Assembly: GCA_016720145.1 (NCBI GenBank)
Contig: JADJXV010000017.1
Span: 1 to 64,000, forward strand
Origin: Ignavibacteria bacterium
Lineage (GTDB): Bacteria; Bacteroidota; Ignavibacteria; Kapaibacteriales; UBA961
DNA length: 64,000 nucleotides
Direction: 5' to 3'
Part shown: positions 18,911-28,164 of the stretch, one piece after another
Layout of the letters: every line of letters starts with the position of its first letter
Numbering within the stretch: position 1 is the first letter of the stretch
Made by a program: the position numbers and the translations under genes
The notes under the pieces: model-generated
The model's database searches: none
Told to the model about the DNA's origin: nothing
The model's input: the letters and a program-made list of their open reading frames with translations, nothing else

Positions 18911-21211
18911 TCAAATCACTTCAAAAATCAACCAAAAAGTCATTGCCGGCGTAGCGCCATTGGTCGGCGCCGTAAATTTGAATTTGCGAATTGCATCGAC
19001 AATGCATTGATTGAGTTCGTCGATGTTGAGTTCGGAGTCGAGTAGCGAGATCTCCGACACAGCGCCTTCAGCATCGACCACGACCCGCATTTTTGCCTTG
19101 CCCTGCAAATGCCGGAAATGATGTAACGCTGTGGCATAGCAGAGCTGTATATCATAATTCTGTTGGTCAATTTGTGTTTTTATCGCGTCTTTCACGAGTC
19201 CTTCTTCGACCGTCACTTCGCCGATTGAGATAAACCCTTCTTCGTCCATCGACTCGGCATCACCAATTGAACACGCCGAGACGGCCACTTCGACCACACT
19301 TGTTGAAGATAGACCGGGCGAAGTACTTGAAGAATTAGAATTTTGCTCGATCACGACGGGTGGCTGTACGACGGCAAAGATTGCGCCGGGAGCGACGGTG
19401 TCCATTCCGGCAACTGCGAACGACGTATAAACTGTTTGCAAGGAATATTCCATCCCAAGATTGGATATTTCCTGAACGCGTTTGGCGTCGCGGCTATAGA
19501 CGTTGTAGTCTGTCAGGCGCGAGGTGCGGTATTGTGCCCATAAGTATTGGAGTCCGATGTTTGATTCATTCGGCTTGATGGTGGTGAGGTCGATAGCTGA
19601 GACAAAAGGCGCATCGGCGGCATTGCCTCGAACGGTGATTTTACCGGTAAGCTTGCCGCGCCATTTACCAAAAATAAAGACCGGGCGGTTGGCTAAGACG
19701 TCCGGATAGCTTGCCGGCTCGATGTCATAGGGTTCGAGGCCTTTGAAGTCCACCTTGACCTTCGAGAGTGCCGACGAGCGGATATTGGCAGTGAATTGCG
19801 TAGCTTTTTGAACGACTTCTTTGTCGGTGGCGATCATGGTAGGTTCGCTCATCGTCAGGTGTCCAATCACATTAAAGAAAATAGGATTGGTGGATTCACC
19901 GATACCTACAGCGAAGATATTCGCGAGATTGAGTTTACCGGCAATGAAGTCAAATGTTTCCTGATTGACCGATACAAATCCATTTGTCAGCATAATGATA
20001 GAGCGTCCGTAACCGTTCGTTGTCGGAAGAGAGGTACATTTTTGAAGACCGTCCAAGAGTTTAGATGGGTTGGATTGTGCTGATTCTTTGGACAAAAATT
20101 CCTGAGCTGTGCGGATATTATCTGCAGTCGCGGGGAGAGATTTATTGGCAAGAATATCTGAACGTGACCCAAATCTCACGATGTTGATTTTATCTTTCGG
20201 GCGTAATGATTGAGAGAAAGTGCTGAAGAATGAGGAGAGAATTACTCGTGCATCTGTGGCAGTTGAGTCAAGAAGGATGATATATTCGTGTGGCGGAGAA
20301 GTGCGTCCCGCAGTGTCGAGCGGCGGATGAAGAGCGAGCAGAAAGTAATTTTCCTTTACGCCTTGAAAAAGCAGGAGATTGGTCAGTGTTTTAGGGCCGG
20401 CTAATTGATAATTAATCAATACATCTTTGTCTGTGTCTGTATTGGTAAGGGTAGCAGTTGTAGCGATTCCTATGGTTTTGGTTGTAATTTCATGTGTGGG
20501 TGATGTGAGTGCTAGTGGTATGGATACATTCGAACCACTCACGGTAACCGACAAATGAAGGATGCCGGTTGGGTAATTTGGAACATCGGAAAAGCTCTTT
20601 AGCGGCCATGAACTCTTGGAGATAGGGATTTCATTTTTGGTGGAAATAAAGTTCGGAGACGCTACCTTGGGAAAGCGATATTGATAGATGCCATTGTTCG
20701 GTGTAAGTAATTCTGTATAATGGACTTCCACTTCGAATGTACTATTACTTGGAATAGCGGATACATGCACTTGGAATAGTTTTTCCCGTCGCCAATCGAC
20801 GAAAAAAGGTTCGTTGGTTTTTTTTAATTTATCATACAAATCATTGGCTTCTTCTCGATCCTGCGGTGAAGTTGCGATGATATTCCCGCCTGAGCGTATG
20901 ATGAGTCCGAGCATAGTTGAATTTTGGGCAAGCGGTACGGTATAAGCGGCATCGAGTGGCTTGGTGCCTTTATAGACATATTGTTGCACGATGCGGATAT
21001 CGGCGATAATTCCTGCGATAGCTGTTGTGACCGTGGTTGTTTTCAGGATGAGTGAGTCAGTAACAGGATCGCTGCTATTCACGAAAAACCTTGGCGAGAG
21101 CATCAAGGAATTACTGAAGGCGGTACTATCCTCAACTATTTGCTTTGCCATGGAGTTCGCTCCGCCGGCAAGAACAAGTGCGAGAAGAAGAGCTAGGCTT
21201 AGAAAGCGCAT
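18911..21211 (-). CDS. VIT and von Willebrand A domain protein with TonB-like C-terminal domain
   Basis: About 766 residues from the ATG at 21211 (signal peptide FLSLALLLALVLAGGANSMA); an ATG at 21238 is also open. A VIT domain (IRIVQQYVYKGTKPLDAAYTVPL ... FQVHVSAIPSNSTFEVEVHYTE) is followed by a vWA domain (HEYIILLDSTATDARVILSS). The metal site is altered: DSTAT where DxSxS is usual. The last 90 residues (IQLCYATALHHFRHLQGKAKMRVVVDAEGAVS ... CIVDAIRKFKF) look like the TonB/AgmX C-terminal domain. It is probably periplasmic or surface-exposed. It ends 37 bp after the GH2-like gene on the same strand. Confidence 0.8.
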   Translation of the reverse strand: MRFLSLALLLALVLAGGANSMAKQIVEDSTAFSNSLMLSPRFFVNSSDPVTDSLILKTTTVTTAIAGIIADIRIVQQYVYKGTKPLDAAYTVPLAQNSTMLGLIIRSGGNIIATSPQDREEANDLYDKLKKTNEPFFVDWRREKLFQVHVSAIPSNSTFEVEVHYTELLTPNNGIYQYRFPKVASPNFISTKNEIPISKSSWPLKSFSDVPNYPTGILHLSVTVSGSNVSIPLALTSPTHEITTKTIGIATTATLTNTDTDKDVLINYQLAGPKTLTNLLLFQGVKENYFLLALHPPLDTAGRTSPPHEYIILLDSTATDARVILSSFFSTFSQSLRPKDKINIVRFGSRSDILANKSLPATADNIRTAQEFLSKESAQSNPSKLLDGLQKCTSLPTTNGYGRSIIMLTNGFVSVNQETFDFIAGKLNLANIFAVGIGESTNPIFFNVIGHLTMSEPTMIATDKEVVQKATQFTANIRSSALSKVKVDFKGLEPYDIEPASYPDVLANRPVFIFGKWRGKLTGKITVRGNAADAPFVSAIDLTTIKPNESNIGLQYLWAQYRTSRLTDYNVYSRDAKRVQEISNLGMEYSLQTVYTSFAVAGMDTVAPGAIFAVVQPPVVIEQNSNSSSTSPGLSSTSVVEVAVSACSIGDAESMDEEGFISIGEVTVEEGLVKDAIKTQIDQQNYDIQLCYATALHHFRHLQGKAKMRVVVDAEGAVSEISLLDSELNIDELNQCIVDAIRKFKFTAPTNGATPAMTFWLIFEVI

Positions 21212-21247
21212 AATGCGAAGGTGTAAGAATTGAACCATAGACCAAGC

Positions 21248-23875
21248 TTACCGTAGAACGGCGAAATAATATTGCAAATAATTAAATAATCCGGATCGAT
21301 AGTTCAGGAAGAATCCTACACCGCCAACCATTATAAATAGAAAGAGAATACCAAGAAAATATACACGCATTTTAGGGAGATCAAAGACTACTGCCGTTGC
21401 TTCGAGTATTCTTGATATACACCATAAAATCACTGCGCTCATAATAAAAATTAAAATCGAATGAGTAGGAGACAGCGTCAGGATTTTGAATAATCCCAGA
21501 GCTATTGGGAGGGTGATTAAAATTGGGAGAATTGACCAAATAGTAATTGTAAGTGCATCAGAATAATAGATCCTGCTTCGTACAAAAAATGCAGCCATAC
21601 GTATAACTAATGCAATTAGTAAAATCTTGACAAAGACAAGTAACGTAAAGATTACTAATGAATAGGACGGCGACCATAACGCATTATCGAGTACAGCGCG
21701 TATGCCGTTTGGTACTAATAACATAAACAAAAATTCCGTACCGGTGCTCGCTCGATAAAAGTAAAATATAGAAGACAGAATTATACCGGAAGTGCCGGCA
21801 ATTGCAAATCCAAGTGCTAGGGTTTGAATCGTCGAAAGTATCCGTTGATCACGGATATCAGCATAAAAATTATAGGGTCTAAATAATGCGCGGGTGATAT
21901 ATTCTCTGAATCTTCGAAAACGGCTCATGAGGAGAAAAATTAATATACCGAAGATCAAACCTGTTGCGATATAGATAATTGGAGTATCTTCTTTGAAATT
22001 ACCTGCACGCAAAAGCGGTTCTTTTTCATCATTGAGCAATGCCTTGAGCATAAAATATGATAGACGCGGCTGACGAAAAGCATCCATCAGGCCGGAGGTA
22101 CATACATATTGATCTGTCGAATTTGTTGATAAAATTTGCTGACCGGTCGAATAATCGTTGAAAGTCCATACGACGCTACCTACTGCACCCGAAGACTGCA
22201 CAGTGCGATAGCAATCACGTATATATTGAGCTTGAGACTCTACAGAAAGTGGATCGGCATATCCATTTAAATTATTGGGTTGTACAAGCTTACCATAGTC
22301 TATCATATAGGGTTTGGTAGGAGCTAGACCATGCAAACGCTCAATCTCTTCACGAAATTCATCACCGGGAAGCCATGTCTTATCTGCGCGATAGGAGATC
22401 AGATCGACGCCATCTGATTCGATTGTTTTGGAACCGAAGCGAACAGTCTTGTATAGAATTTTAGTTGTCAATTGCCGCAAAGCTGAGCATATATTTTCTT
22501 GATATTTTTTGACTTCCGGTGAATTCTCCACGAATCCGTCGCCAATTCCCCATCCAAGAATACATGGGTTACGGTCAAAAGCACCGACGCTGCGCTCGGC
22601 GATATTTTTCATCCGCACCAAAAATTCATCCGAACCCGCAATAGAAGAAGGAATATCATAGGCAGGAATATCGACAAGTACTAAGAGACCGTTGCGATTA
22701 CATAAATCCACAAAATATGGGTGAGGTGAAGCGTATCGAACGCGGACTACATTCGTACCGAGAGTTTTCATGAGTACTACGTCCTTCTCAAGCTGTTCTG
22801 CCGAAACAGTTTGCCCAAGATTACCAAACGTTTCTGTGTATTCTACACCTTTTATAACTAGTGGAGAATTATTAAGGAGGACAGTATATTTTTCACCTTC
22901 TTTAGAAATACGTACATCCCGTAGGCCGACGGTTAGGACATATTCATCGAGGACTACATTATTTTTAGTGATTTTTACCGTCATTTCGTAGAGATTTGGC
23001 TCTGTGGGTGACCAAAGTTCGGGCGCTGTGACACGTAGCACCACATCAACAGGAATTGTACGATCACGTTCGATTTCCACGCTTCGAGGTTCGGATTGGG
23101 CTACCATTTCAAGCTTACCCATTTTGCGAAGTGCTACTTCGACATTCACCGGAAACTTCTTGAGGGACAATGTCTTACCGCTGTCGGCGGAGGGTAATGG
23201 TATGCGTTCAATGGCACCTGAAGTGACGGAGAGAAGAGTTTTAACTTCACAATTTGAACCGCTAAATGTATTCTTTAATCTAACATCACTCACCCAAATA
23301 TGTGGTACCCCGACGAGGAGTAATTCTCGCATTATACCTGTATAGCTTCGTTGAGAAAAAATATGTTTTTGGGTAAAAGATGGCATTGGGGACACGACGA
23401 GCTCGAGTGTGTTGGTGCCTGCTACGATCATACGATCCGGCATTTTTATATAAAACGGTATCATACCGCCGAAATATCGTCCTACATATTGATGATTTAT
23501 ATAGACTTCTACTTCGTCGCTCACACCGGCACAATGGAGCTGCCAGCTATATTTTTGAAGGAGATCTTTTTCAATTCGGAGTGAACGTCGGTAGGTTACT
23601 TTGCGATATTCAGGTTCAGAATATGGCAATTCAACCACATCCCATGAATTACCTCCATCAGAGCTACGTTCCCATTTGCCCTGTAAGCTGCTGACAAATC
23701 TTGATGAAGATGGTATTATTGAGCGGAGCTGCTCTTTGTTGAAAGGTTTGTAATCTTGCTACTGAGCCGATGCTTTTCTGCTGTCGTCTCCACAGGAGAG
23801 TATTGCAATTGCTATGGCCACGAACAGAAAGATATGTTTTAGACGGCGTGAGGAATAATCGAAACAATACATCAT
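21248..23875 (-). pseudogene. Lipoprotein with glycoside-hydrolase-2 fold and C-terminal multispan domain; in-frame stop near the start
   Basis: The start at 23875 gives a lipoprotein signal (FLFVAIAIAILSC). A TAG at 23759-23761 follows codon 38 and the same frame continues QDYKPFNKEQLRSIIPSSRF, so one C-to-T change (CAG to TAG) would explain it. A GTG start at 23638 is the fallback. The GH2 jelly-roll, Ig-like and barrel domains follow (YRRSLRIEKDLL, VEVYINHQYVG, RSYTGIMRELLLVG, LMKTLGTNVVRVRYASPHP). The acid/base site reads LGWGIGDGF, not GNE, and the expected nucleophile site reads KPYMIDYGKL, so catalysis is doubtful. The last 240 residues hold six or seven membrane helices (for example PIIYIATGLIFGILIFLLMS). 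The gene is followed closely by the vWA gene. Confidence 0.75.
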
Positions 23876-23948
23876 AATAAAATGGTCTAAATGAAATAAA
23901 AACAGAACAATGCAGAATCTAAAAGCACTACTGTCAAAACTTTTGCGG

Positions 23949-23980
23949 CAAAATTAGCCCTTCTTATCGCCACAAGCAAA
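23949..23980 (-). promoter_or_regulatory. Bacteroidota-type promoter of the GH2-like gene
   Basis: On the minus strand TTTG (23977-23980), 20 bp, then TAATTTTG (23949-23956) followed by CCG exactly fit TTTG-N20-TAnnTTTG. The gene start is about 70 bp downstream. Confidence 0.6.
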
Positions 23981-24098
23981 CAATCTTGATTATCATACTT
24001 TCACAAACACCTTGCCAACATTTGTAATTCAACAGATTAATACTACGAATGGGTGCAGTTTACCAGAGGAAAAATGGTATTTTTACTTCTGAATTCTT

Positions 24099-24638
24099 TT
24101 GATGAAATTCGATAACAGCACTATGTATCCATATTTAGAAATTGTAGGACGTTGTGTCATTGTCTATTTATTTATGATAATGGCGATTCGTATCAGTGGC
24201 AAAACTGAGCTTGCACAATTATCGGTGATAGATTTAGTATTGATTTTGCTAATCAGCAACTCAGTTCAGAATGCAATGGTTGGGAGCGACACTTCTCTTC
24301 TTGGAGGACTAACTGCTGCCGCTGCTTTGTTTGTAATTAATACACTTCTCAAATTTGGTTTGTTTCGTTCGAAGAAGTTACGAGGACTATTGCAGGGCGA
24401 ACCTCTGCTGCTCATCTATCAAGGAAAAATTAATGAAAAAAATCTCAGTATAGCCCAAATACCAACCTCAGAACTAGAAGCAGCATGTCGTGAGCATGGT
24501 GTTGAGAAAATTGAAGATGTAAATTTAGCTTTGTTAGAATCTGACGGAAATATCAGTATCCTCTCCGGAAATTACCAACACCATTCACAGCATTCCCGAA
24601 GTATTAAGCGGCGAAAAACACAAGCCAGCCAAGGGTGA
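24099..24638 (+). CDS. DUF421 (YetF-like) inner-membrane protein
   Basis: 179 residues. Three membrane helices occupy the first 90 residues (RCVIVYLFMIMAIRISG, LVLILLISNSVQNAMVG and LTAAAALFVINTLLKF). The DUF421 cytoplasmic domain follows (EPLLLIYQGKINEKNLSIAQI, LEAACREHGVEKIEDVNLALLESDGNISIL). The function of the family is not known. The start may be the ATG at 24099 or 24102. The C-terminus is basic. A terminator follows. Confidence 0.85.
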   Translation: MMKFDNSTMYPYLEIVGRCVIVYLFMIMAIRISGKTELAQLSVIDLVLILLISNSVQNAMVGSDTSLLGGLTAAAALFVINTLLKFGLFRSKKLRGLLQGEPLLLIYQGKINEKNLSIAQIPTSELEAACREHGVEKIEDVNLALLESDGNISILSGNYQHHSQHSRSIKRRKTQASQG

Positions 24639-24714
24639 GATTAATAAAAAAGAATAATGCGACTATAGCGCATAACCGTTAACAACAAATTAAAGTTATG
24701 TGATAGAATTATAC

Positions 24715-24751
24715 AAAAAGCCGTTTTCTTGTGAGGAAAGCGGCTTTTTAA
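24715..24751. terminator. Rho-independent terminator
   Basis: A stem with AAAAAGCCG / CGGCTTTTT and an inner TTTTC / GAAAG extension is followed by T and A tracts. It lies between the convergent DUF421 and lysine-transaminase genes and can serve both. Confidence 0.75.
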
Positions 24752-24790
24752 ATTCGGATTGGATTATGAATGAAGCTTTTGTAGGTATCA

Positions 24791-26136
24791 TCAAGAATGA
24801 ATCTTTTGAACGACTGAGCGGATAATTCCGATACCTTCTTGCAGATTTTCTTCAGTTAAATTAAGCGCAGGACGGAAACGAACAGAATGATCACCACATC
24901 CGAGAATTATCAACCCTTGAGCAAAACACTACTGTAACAATTTCTTACGTAAGCCTGCATTTGCTACATCGAATGCACGGAACAGACCACGTCCACGAGG
25001 ATTAGAAAGGATTGACGGGAATTCCACGGTCAGATCTGTGAGCTGTCTATGAAGCTCGATACCCATTGTATTTACATGGCTTATAAGGTTTTCTTGTTCA
25101 ATGATTTCAAGGTATTTCGTAGCTCGTACCATATCGACAAGATTGCCGCCCCATGTAGAATTAATTCTGCTTGACGAGTGGAATACATTTTCGGGAACGT
25201 CATCGATACGGGAAGTAACAATAATTCCACAGACTTGCATTTTTTTACCGAAGACCATAATATCCGGCGTTACACCTAATTGCTGATGTACCCACATTGA
25301 GCCTGTAAGTCCTACACCTGTCTGCACTTCGTCAAAAATTAACAACGCGTCATTTTCATCGGCGATGTGACGGAGTGATGCGAGGAATTCAGGTCTGAAA
25401 TGATTATCTCCACCTTCTCCTTGAATAGGTTCAATAATAATTGCCGCTATATCATCGGGATTGTCGATGAAGCTTTGCTTGATTTGTGCGATTGAAAGCT
25501 CTTCTTCTGCAATCACTTGCGCGAGATTCCTCTCGTTTAGAGGGAATTGAATTGTAGGGTTGTGTACGCGTGGCCAATTGAATTTCGGGTATAGATTTGT
25601 TTTTGTGGGATCGGTGTTGGTCAGCGACATCGTGTAGCCGCTTCTTCCGTGGAAAGCGCGTTTAAAATGAAGAATTTGGTGACCACGTTCGTGAAGGTAC
25701 CCTTTGGCAAAGTTTTACGAACTTTCCAATCAAATGCAACTTTGAGAGCGTTTGCTATAGCAAGTGCGCCGCCTTAGACAAAAAAACAATACCTGAATTC
25801 CGGTGCGACTACGATGGTAAAAAAACTTTTGACAAAAGTAGCCATAGCTTCTGTATAAATATCAGAGTTATATGGCTTATTCACTGCAATTGAAGCAATA
25901 TAATCCAAAAACCCCGGCTCGGTCATTGCAGGATGATTCATACCAACCGGAGTAGAGGCAAAGCAGGTAAAGAAATCGAGATAACGATTGCCATTTCGTG
26001 CATCGAGAAGTCGTGCACCTTGACTATTGTTCAGGTCGAGTACGTATTCGAATCCGTCAACTAACATGTGTTTTCTGAGTTCGGAAAGTACATCATCCGG
26101 CTGTACTGCGTGGAGGGGAGTATAATTCGATTGCAT
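24791..26136 (-). pseudogene. lat: L-lysine 6-transaminase with two in-frame stops and one frameshift
   Basis: The open pieces add up to one class III PLP aminotransferase of the LAT type (about 448 residues). Piece one starts MQSNYTPLHAVQPDDVLSEL and ends FFV, then TAA (25774-25776) then GGALAIANALKVAFDWKVRK; the family reads FFIEGGALA. A base is lost near 25700 (TTGCC for TTGGCC). Piece two is GRSGYTMSLTNTDP through the PLP lysine (FGKKMQVCGI) to LLQ; TAG (24929-24931) is followed in frame by CFAQGLIILGCGDHSVRFRPALNLT to a TGA at 24791. The enzyme would move the epsilon amino group of lysine to 2-oxoglutarate. Three separate lesions make sequencing error less likely here, though not impossible. 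Confidence 0.85.
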
Positions 26137-26224
26137 AATAATTCCTTGTGAGAGTAATGTTTAATGTTATAATAGTCTAATAAAGAAAAAAAACTTTGCA
26201 GTAAGGTCAATCTATACATTTATG

Positions 26225-26261
26225 TCTTGTCCTGACAAATAAAATTCTTGTCCTGACAAAT
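26225..26261. promoter_or_regulatory. Tandem palindromic operator-like boxes upstream of lat
   Basis: A 16-bp sequence TCTTGTCCTGACAAAT occurs at 26225-26240 and again at 26246-26261, 21 bp apart (two helical turns). Each holds the palindrome TTGTC-CT-GACAA, which also fits the CRP/FNR half-site spacing TTG-N6-CAA. It lies about 90-125 bp upstream of the lat start. The regulator is unknown. Confidence 0.5.
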
Positions 26262-26365
26262 TAATTGATACAACAAGTCACAAGTTTTGGTGGAAAACTA
26301 AGACCTTTCGAGTAATAATATTCTTTAGTAGGTGTAGATAGGATCGGGCGACGAGCGGTGCAGAC

Positions 26366-26608
26366 ATGAAAGTAAAGCATCTCTTAGAGCAATTCCGCTC
26401 AAAAAAGACCCACCACGGATGGTACCGTGTGCTGAAAGCGAAAGCGATGCAATTAGGGTTTTACTTCTCATATCGCCACAAAAATACAAAAATTGAGGTT
26501 AAGATAACCCGCAGTTACAAAGTATTTACCTGCCTCTCCTCTGAGAAATTGCAGAAAATAATGGGAGAAAGAAAGAAAATATTTGTTCAATTTCCCGCGA
26601 TTAGATAA
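26366..26608 (+). CDS. Small open frame, doubtful gene
   Basis: 80 codons from an ATG at 26366, basic and with no family I recognise. No clear ribosome site precedes it. It is the only candidate gene in the 525-bp gap before the 26663 gene, and it may be chance. Confidence 0.25.
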   Translation: MKVKHLLEQFRSKKTHHGWYRVLKAKAMQLGFYFSYRHKNTKIEVKITRSYKVFTCLSSEKLQKIMGERKKIFVQFPAIR

Positions 26609-26662
26609 CTTGCAGTATTCTACAACAATTCATTTCCATTTATAATAACGGAGAATAGTTCA

Positions 26663-27979
26663 ATGTCCCCGAAAGACGCAAAAAAACACATCTACAAGCA
26701 CAACTTCATGCAGTATGTAATATTACTCGGATTGTTGGTTTCTATATCCTATGTCTTCTACAATTATATCATTCCTAATGCTGTTGAAGGTGCGGTCGTA
26801 TCTTTATTTAAGCCTGAGGGAGATAAGAAGCTTGGAGATTTTGACGGTGTACGGGCGATGGGTTCACAAGAATCATCCCGTTATAAAAATGGTGGCCCGC
26901 TGAAAGGTATGATTAATACCGAGTTTATATTTGACTTTACGACTGAGGAACGAACCGAAGCAGAAGATGGATACACCAAGCTCTCAAATGAATGGATTGT
27001 AAAAGCACCAAAATTAGGTGAAGAAGCAATTGTTTTACAGCCAACTCTTGGGTTCTCCATTCTTGCGTTAGTATTTGGTGCGGGACTATCCCTTGTCCTC
27101 ACCATGATTATGCCCTCAGCATTGGGTTATATGGCGTTTAAAGTTGACCGAGAAATTGGTCATACCAAGTCAAAGATTCGTCTCCAAACTGGATTTAACG
27201 ACGATATCGTAAACGTACTGACTATGTCGGAGAATGATTTAGAGGCAAGTGAACGTGATCATGTTGCTAAAGTATTCAGATACGTATGGGATAGAACAGA
27301 GCCGGAAGAAGATGTGACCGGTAAGCAAGGAGTAAAATTTCACGCTGTATTTGATGAAAATGTCGATATTGTTGAATTCCGTAACGAAGTCCTTTATTTG
27401 AGAATTAAAGAGTTTTTCTCGGATTTCGTGATGAAGGAAATTATTGACACAAAAGAAGCACAATCCTATAGCAGAAACAGATTAAAGTTTATGCGCGGAT
27501 TACGCTTGTACATGTCACATCACTTTACCGAAAAATATGCTAATAACGTAACAGGACTCGCATACTTTGGAGCTGCTATTCTTATTATCATCATCGGTAT
27601 CCGTGGATTGAAATTCATCCCTCCTACACGCCCTTCGATGATCTTAGGCGCTATCTTCCTCGAAGGTTCGATGCTTGGCCTTCTCGCATTTACACTTGTT
27701 TATACTGAAGAAGAAGAGCGTATGGACAGAATGCTCAAGAAAATGGAAGATGCAAGTCGAAATCAATTAGAAACACTCGAAGATGTATCAAAAGATATGC
27801 ATAAAATGTCTGTTGCATTGGTTGAGGGTAATTCTGATTTGATCAAAACTAAAGTAAATCAAGCAGTTACGGAATATTTGTCGAACCCGAACAACCTACG
27901 TGGTGAGCTAGCCGATGAGCTTGGTAAAATCGTCATGAATGCACTCAGCAAAGGAATTACTTCCGGCATGTCCAAGTAA
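26663..27979 (+). CDS. Membrane protein of unknown function, four membrane helices
   Basis: 438 residues with a GGAG ribosome site 10 bp before the ATG. Helices lie near residues 17-37 (YVILLGLLVSISYVFYNY), 130-150, 295-313 (YFGAAILIIIIGI) and 328-348. A large soluble part (residues 160-290) sits between helices two and three, and a C-terminal coiled-coil-like stretch (ERMDRMLKKMEDASRNQLETL...KDMHKMSVAL) follows helix four. I recognise no family. Its codon use matches the intact genes. It stands alone with its own terminator. Confidence 0.75.
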   Translation: MSPKDAKKHIYKHNFMQYVILLGLLVSISYVFYNYIIPNAVEGAVVSLFKPEGDKKLGDFDGVRAMGSQESSRYKNGGPLKGMINTEFIFDFTTEERTEAEDGYTKLSNEWIVKAPKLGEEAIVLQPTLGFSILALVFGAGLSLVLTMIMPSALGYMAFKVDREIGHTKSKIRLQTGFNDDIVNVLTMSENDLEASERDHVAKVFRYVWDRTEPEEDVTGKQGVKFHAVFDENVDIVEFRNEVLYLRIKEFFSDFVMKEIIDTKEAQSYSRNRLKFMRGLRLYMSHHFTEKYANNVTGLAYFGAAILIIIIGIRGLKFIPPTRPSMILGAIFLEGSMLGLLAFTLVYTEEEERMDRMLKKMEDASRNQLETLEDVSKDMHKMSVALVEGNSDLIKTKVNQAVTEYLSNPNNLRGELADELGKIVMNALSKGITSGMSK

Positions 27980-28018
27980 TTTTGATTATTAGCAGTTGCA
28001 GTAGATAGCATATAAAGT

Positions 28019-28055
28019 AAGGTCGCATTTCCACTATTGAAATGCGACTTTTCTT
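28019..28055 (+). terminator. Rho-independent terminator
   Basis: A stem (AAGGTCGCATTT / AAATGCGACTTTT) with a 9-base loop is followed by T-rich sequence. Confidence 0.8.
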
Positions 28056-28164
28056 TTGATAAATGGAACTTTTCGGTACTCTCGTCAAGTTTAACGCGTC
28101 CCCGCCACAGTAGTACAATTTGAAAACATACTCGGTTTTACACATTTTGGGAAAGTACACGTAC

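Noticed and set aside
12088..25776. Possible stop-codon reassignment, since several in-frame TAA and TAG codons interrupt otherwise intact genes
   Set aside because: TAA and TAG also end many intact genes (for example lepA, the sensor kinase and the fusion nuclease), so no single codon is free to be reassigned.
26366..26608. HicA-like toxin reading of the small open frame
   Set aside because: The HicA glycine-rich and His motifs are not present and no HicB partner follows.
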